From positions 186,001 through 250,000 of the forward strand of contig JAKJXP020000043.1 of NCBI GenBank assembly GCA_022225965.2: 64,000 bases of DNA, given 5' to 3'. The stretch's first letter is position 1; every line of letters begins with the position of its first letter. A model generated the notes under the pieces. The model was not told the origin of the DNA. It worked only from the letters and a program-made list of their open reading frames with translations, and searched no databases. The DNA is from Diatrype stigma (Eukaryota; Ascomycota; Sordariomycetes; Xylariales; Diatrypaceae). The translations under genes were made by a program, and so were the position numbers. This document shows positions 60,501 to 64,000 of this stretch, in pieces.

Positions 60501-62528
60501 AGCCAGGACCGGTGCTGATGGGAAACCTACAAGGACGGAGACTCTAGCAAAACTGTACGGGTCACAGACGTCGGTACTGACAGACTACCAAGGACGTCCT
60601 ACCTCGACCGTGACTTACTATGTTGTACCGCATGCCAAGACGCTGTTCGACAGCGATGGTAAAGCAACAGCTACGACATCGTTCACCGCCTCTGAAGTGG
60701 CGATGACGTATGTCCTGCGCAACGCGAAGGGTATCGCAACAGCGACAGTCACGAGCATGGTCCCAATGTCATCATCCACCGTTGTCCAAGTTGTGACCGC
60801 AACTCCCACCTCAACAGCAGGTGGTACTGGCAACATCGGACAGAAGACAGCCCTGCGCGTTTCCGACGCGCAGTACTTCGTCATCCTCATGCTGCCTACC
60901 TTGCTGGCGATCGCCCTGGCTATCCCGATACGTATACTCGACCGGACCGCAAAGCTGTACCAGCCCTTCCACGCCATGACCTCGAAGCGCAGCGCTCCGG
61001 CCTCCGAATCGCTCTGCCTCGAAACGCGGAGCCCGCGAAGCCTCCTGGCTCGCTTCCACTCCGCCCTGAACGGGCAGTGGCTCCTTAGCCTGACCGGAAG
61101 CCTAGTCCTCGCCAGCGCGGTCCTCATTCCCCTCAGCGGAGAAATGATGCACATCGCGATGCGGGGTTCCAAATGCGTTACCGACGTCGTGCTATTAGAA
61201 GATGGAGAGGGTGGAAGCGGAACCCCTGACTCCACACCAGACTGCGCGACGATGGGTGTCGCGGTCCTCCCTCACACTGCCAGAGCCGTGGCCGGGATCC
61301 TAGCCTTCATGGCCATCCTGCTGTGCATGATCGCTGTGGTGCTCCGGCGGTGGAAAACAGGAGTGGCGGAACCGTGGAGTCTGCACTACGTGGCGTACCT
61401 CGCGAGCAACGACGACATCCAGCTCCTGCTACGGCGACTGCGCGGGAATGGGAGGAAGGGGAAACTCACAACAGCGGTAACACATGAGAGGATCAACAAG
61501 ATGTTTGGCGATAAAGCTTTCTTCCTCGGCTACTGGACGGAAAACGCGATGACTAAGTACGGTATCCAGATCTCCCAAAACTTCAATGTGGAGGGCAAAC
61601 AGCAGCAGCCCCTGAGAAGGAAAGGGGGTAAGGGCAAGGTGGTGACTTTCGACTCAGCGACGAAGGGAAATGGAAAGGGAAAGGGGGGACGAGGGACGAA
61701 CAAGCATGATCGGGCGATGCCGTTCTTCCTCCTGACGTTCGCGGGACGGCTGATGTTCCTGGCCTTTCTGTGCGCCGTGTTGATCTTCGTCCTGGTGTAC
61801 CACATCATGGGGGAGGCACGCATAGGTTGGATCGTGATTGGGGAGTCAATAGGCGTGCGCATTCTGTTTACGATTCTCGGTGTTTTGATTGCCATCGCTT
61901 GGGAATCCTTCTTCTACAGTAAGCCTTTCTCCACTTTTACCCCTTTTTCTCCAGCAGTAGCTATCTCTCGACCTATTCCACGATGAACGCAACGCCACGC
62001 CAGCAGTGCGTACTTGGACTCACTGCTAACTACTATCGTACCTATCCAGCCGTCGCATTCCTCAGCCCGTTCCGCTTCCTCCAGAATAACAACGGCCCAA
62101 AGCAAGACTCCCGCTACAAGCACCAAGCCTTCCACATGACCCCACCGACAAACGTCTTCAGCGGCGCATGGCTAGCGCTCTCCGGTCGCAATCGCCGGCC
62201 CCGCGACGTGTACCTCGGCGCCGTAGCGACGGCGGGAATCTTTGCCGAGTTCTTGCCGCTGCTGCTGAGCAACGTCCCCTTCGACGCGTATAACGACGAC
62301 ACAGACGCCTGCACTTGGATCTCGGTCGCGACCCTGTGCGCCATGATGTTTGTTATTGTTGCGTCTTTCGTCGTTCGGTGGCCGTACTTGCCCGTCGACC
62401 CGACGACCGTCGCCGGCGCTATGTACTACGCGTCGGATCCGACTGTAGCGTCGAGGGGGACGGAGAGGAGCCCGGCGGTTGGACTGCTTTCTGGGAGGGC
62501 TGATGGGGATGCGGTGGCGATTGTATGA
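57547..62528 (+). CDS. DUF3433 multi-pass membrane protein with mucin-like ectodomain
   Basis: Fungal DUF3433 family, function unknown, predicted plasma-membrane protein. Two exons (57547-61918, 62050-62528) give 1616 residues; splicing yields YSTVAFLSPFRFL, a conserved feature of the domain. The N-terminus is cytosolic and acidic (1-185), then one membrane helix at about 187-207 (CLLGLVAVLTILLALAEVTV). A Pro/Thr/Ser-rich segment of roughly 750 residues (about 215-950), likely heavily O-glycosylated, is followed by further helices near 1110, 1178, 1246, 1394, 1426 and two in exon 2. Repeats in the mucin part include four ILPI blocks (59127-59355), a Gln/His/Pro-rich set (SQEPHSQEQ, 59730-59870) and an exact 24-bp duplication at 60301-60348. 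Family members often carry two DUF3433 units. The long sticky ectodomain suggests a surface or wall-linked role; that is inference. Confidence 0.88.
60301..60348 (+). repeat. Exact 24-bp tandem duplication in the DUF3433 gene
   Basis: Two identical copies (60301-60324, 60325-60348) encode TGQVSPFA twice. The identity at every third base implies a recent slippage or unequal-exchange event within the mucin-like segment. Confidence 0.95.
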
Positions 62529-64000
62529 GAATGAGCAGATGCAGTTATAAGAATTAGGTAGGGCTATATATGATAATATCTCACATTAATAGGGAGTTAG
62601 CAGGATTGGATTCGTTAGCCATGGCCAGGACCTCATCTTGTCCACATCGAACCAGGCATTCACTACGACGCCCCCAAAACTCGCCCCTCCGGTAGGATGC
62701 GCGCCTTGAACGATGATCGACGCCCCTCTTATTATCGTCCTGGTCGTCGTTTTTGCCTGCTACTGCTGCTATTGAGAATCCAAGAGGAACGCGGTGGGTT
62801 TGACATAAACGTGTGTAGCAACCCTTATCGCCTACGGTCGAGCCACCTGTCATGTCAGCAACGTCGCGTTCACATCGCGCTTACCACTCTCGATGTACGC
62901 GAACACTGTCTTCCTCAGAGTCTCAGACAGCGTCTATACCGCTGCGCGGCGAAGGCCGCGTGCCCGATGCACTGCCAGCACATTACCGCGCGCCTAGAAG
63001 CATCCTGATTTGCGCCTCGGCCGCGCCGCACCGCGCCGCACACCTGTGCGGCAACCTCGTCCGCGGCACCACGTTTCGCGTAGAGTAAACGCGCAGGCCT
63101 CGCCCTTCATTGAGCATATAGAAGTGGTGATAAACTTCAACGTTTTTGGAATGGCATATAGAGATATCGGTGGAAAGGGGTGCTATGACATTGGTTATGG
63201 ACGGTCCATGGGAACTATCCCTCGTAACATGAGTTCAATAACTTTGAGAAGAGAAGAGAGGAGGAATTGCGCTAGTACCAGATGTTACCCTTGCATATAC
63301 GACATTTCAGTGTAACGACCTACTGCGCAGAGCTGCCATTATTCCCACAATGTGCAAGCTCTCTCCTATTCTCCGTATACGTATTCCGTATTATGGTAAC
63401 AAGAGGACAAACCAGCTAAAGTAGTACCTGTCCATCCTTCAATTAAGATCCTTTAATTAGGATCCCTTAACTTAACAATTCCAAAGTGCTGTTTTATTTA
63501 TATACTCATGCTAGCCAGGCTATCAACGCGTTTAAGTAACAATGCGACTGACGTCTTCAGACCCTCGTACTTATAGGCTTAGGGTCTTGCAAGGGTTCCA
63601 CCGGTCCCGCCGAGCCTCTTGTGGGCCAAGCCGTTAAGAGATCACTACAACTCCTTTGGCGGGCGGTATGGTAACCGAGATATTCTAACTTTACCCAGTT
63701 ATTTGATCGATATCTGCAATCAATTATCAGGAAAAAAAAAAAAAAAAAAAGCCCTACGTATCCGTGCATACGGTATCATGTGGTTTGATTTGGTTTTGCT
63801 GTGCCCTGCTGCTGCGCCCACCGCCCCTTTCTGTTCATGCAACTATACAATGCCTCGGGAATTACAAGCCCGGGGGATAGGATGACAAATTTGGATTGCA
63901 ACGTGCATGTCCACACGTGTGGACGTGGGTATCTTTTGACACAAAGGGGATAGCCCCGGTTGCGTCGGTCTATCGCACCCAATAGATAAAATACTGTTCC
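62529..64000. other. Intergenic region at the right edge, no gene seen
   Basis: About 1.5 kb. A 19-A run lies at 63732-63750 and a short AATTAAGATCC/AATTAGGATCC repeat near 63440-63470. ORFs such as 62697-63008 lack coding character. A gene could begin beyond the edge. Confidence 0.45.

Noticed and set aside
1..64000. tRNA, rRNA, CRISPR array, telomere repeat or biosynthetic gene cluster
   Set aside because: No cloverleaf with a convincing T-loop, no rRNA sequence, no spaced direct repeats and no TTAGGG array were seen. The genes present do not form a recognisable cluster.

Overview
The window looks like chromosomal DNA from a filamentous ascomycete (Pezizomycotina, most likely a Sordariomycete). 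Genes have short GT-AG introns with CTRAC-type branch points. The coding set includes Cdc24, an F-box/WD40 protein, Mrp10, an Argonaute and a DUF3433 membrane protein. The repeats are AT-rich, depleted in CpA/TpG and enriched in TpA, which is the mark of repeat-induced point mutation (RIP). Species assignment is inference; no rRNA or tRNA gene was found to test it.

Layout. 1-1.36 kb: 5' part of an F-box/WD40 gene (minus strand, runs off the left edge). 1.4-21.4 kb: gene desert holding two TA-flanked inverted-repeat elements (2363-2550, 4711-5334), a 102-bp TATG microsatellite and two RIP-destroyed Ty3/gypsy-type LTR retrotransposons (5542-11084, 13560-19264). 21.4-24.8 kb: Cdc24-type RhoGEF. 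26.9-27.7 kb: small secreted protein. 28.5-28.9 kb: mitochondrial ribosomal protein Mrp10 (minus). 29.5-31.5 kb: protein-kinase-like gene (minus). 31.5-40.9 kb: second desert with a deleted LTR element (36035-38923) carrying a nested inverted-repeat element in its left LTR. 40.9-42.5 kb: UNC93/DUF895-type transporter. 43.8-44.3 kb: short unrecognised ORF. 44.9-48.2 kb: Argonaute with all four predicted slicer residues. 49.7-50.9 kb: NmrA-like oxidoreductase. 51.4-54.7 kb: AT-rich relic of a hAT transposase (minus). 57.5-62.5 kb: 1616-residue DUF3433 protein with a long mucin-like Pro/Thr ectodomain. 62.5-64 kb: no gene seen.

The main theme is genome defence and its targets. The three LTR elements share termini (TGTG...CACA), have paired LTRs of identical length (187, 243 and 195 bp) and carry 4-bp target duplications (ACCT, CGAA, AGAC). 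Each is riddled with C-to-T/G-to-A changes that thin out towards the outer edges. An Argonaute lies between two such blocks. The housekeeping genes have normal composition. There is no gene cluster or operon-like system here. I saw nothing I could defend as a wholly new biochemical system. The best leads are the RIP edge gradient, the nested TA element, and the Argonaute's two unusual introns.
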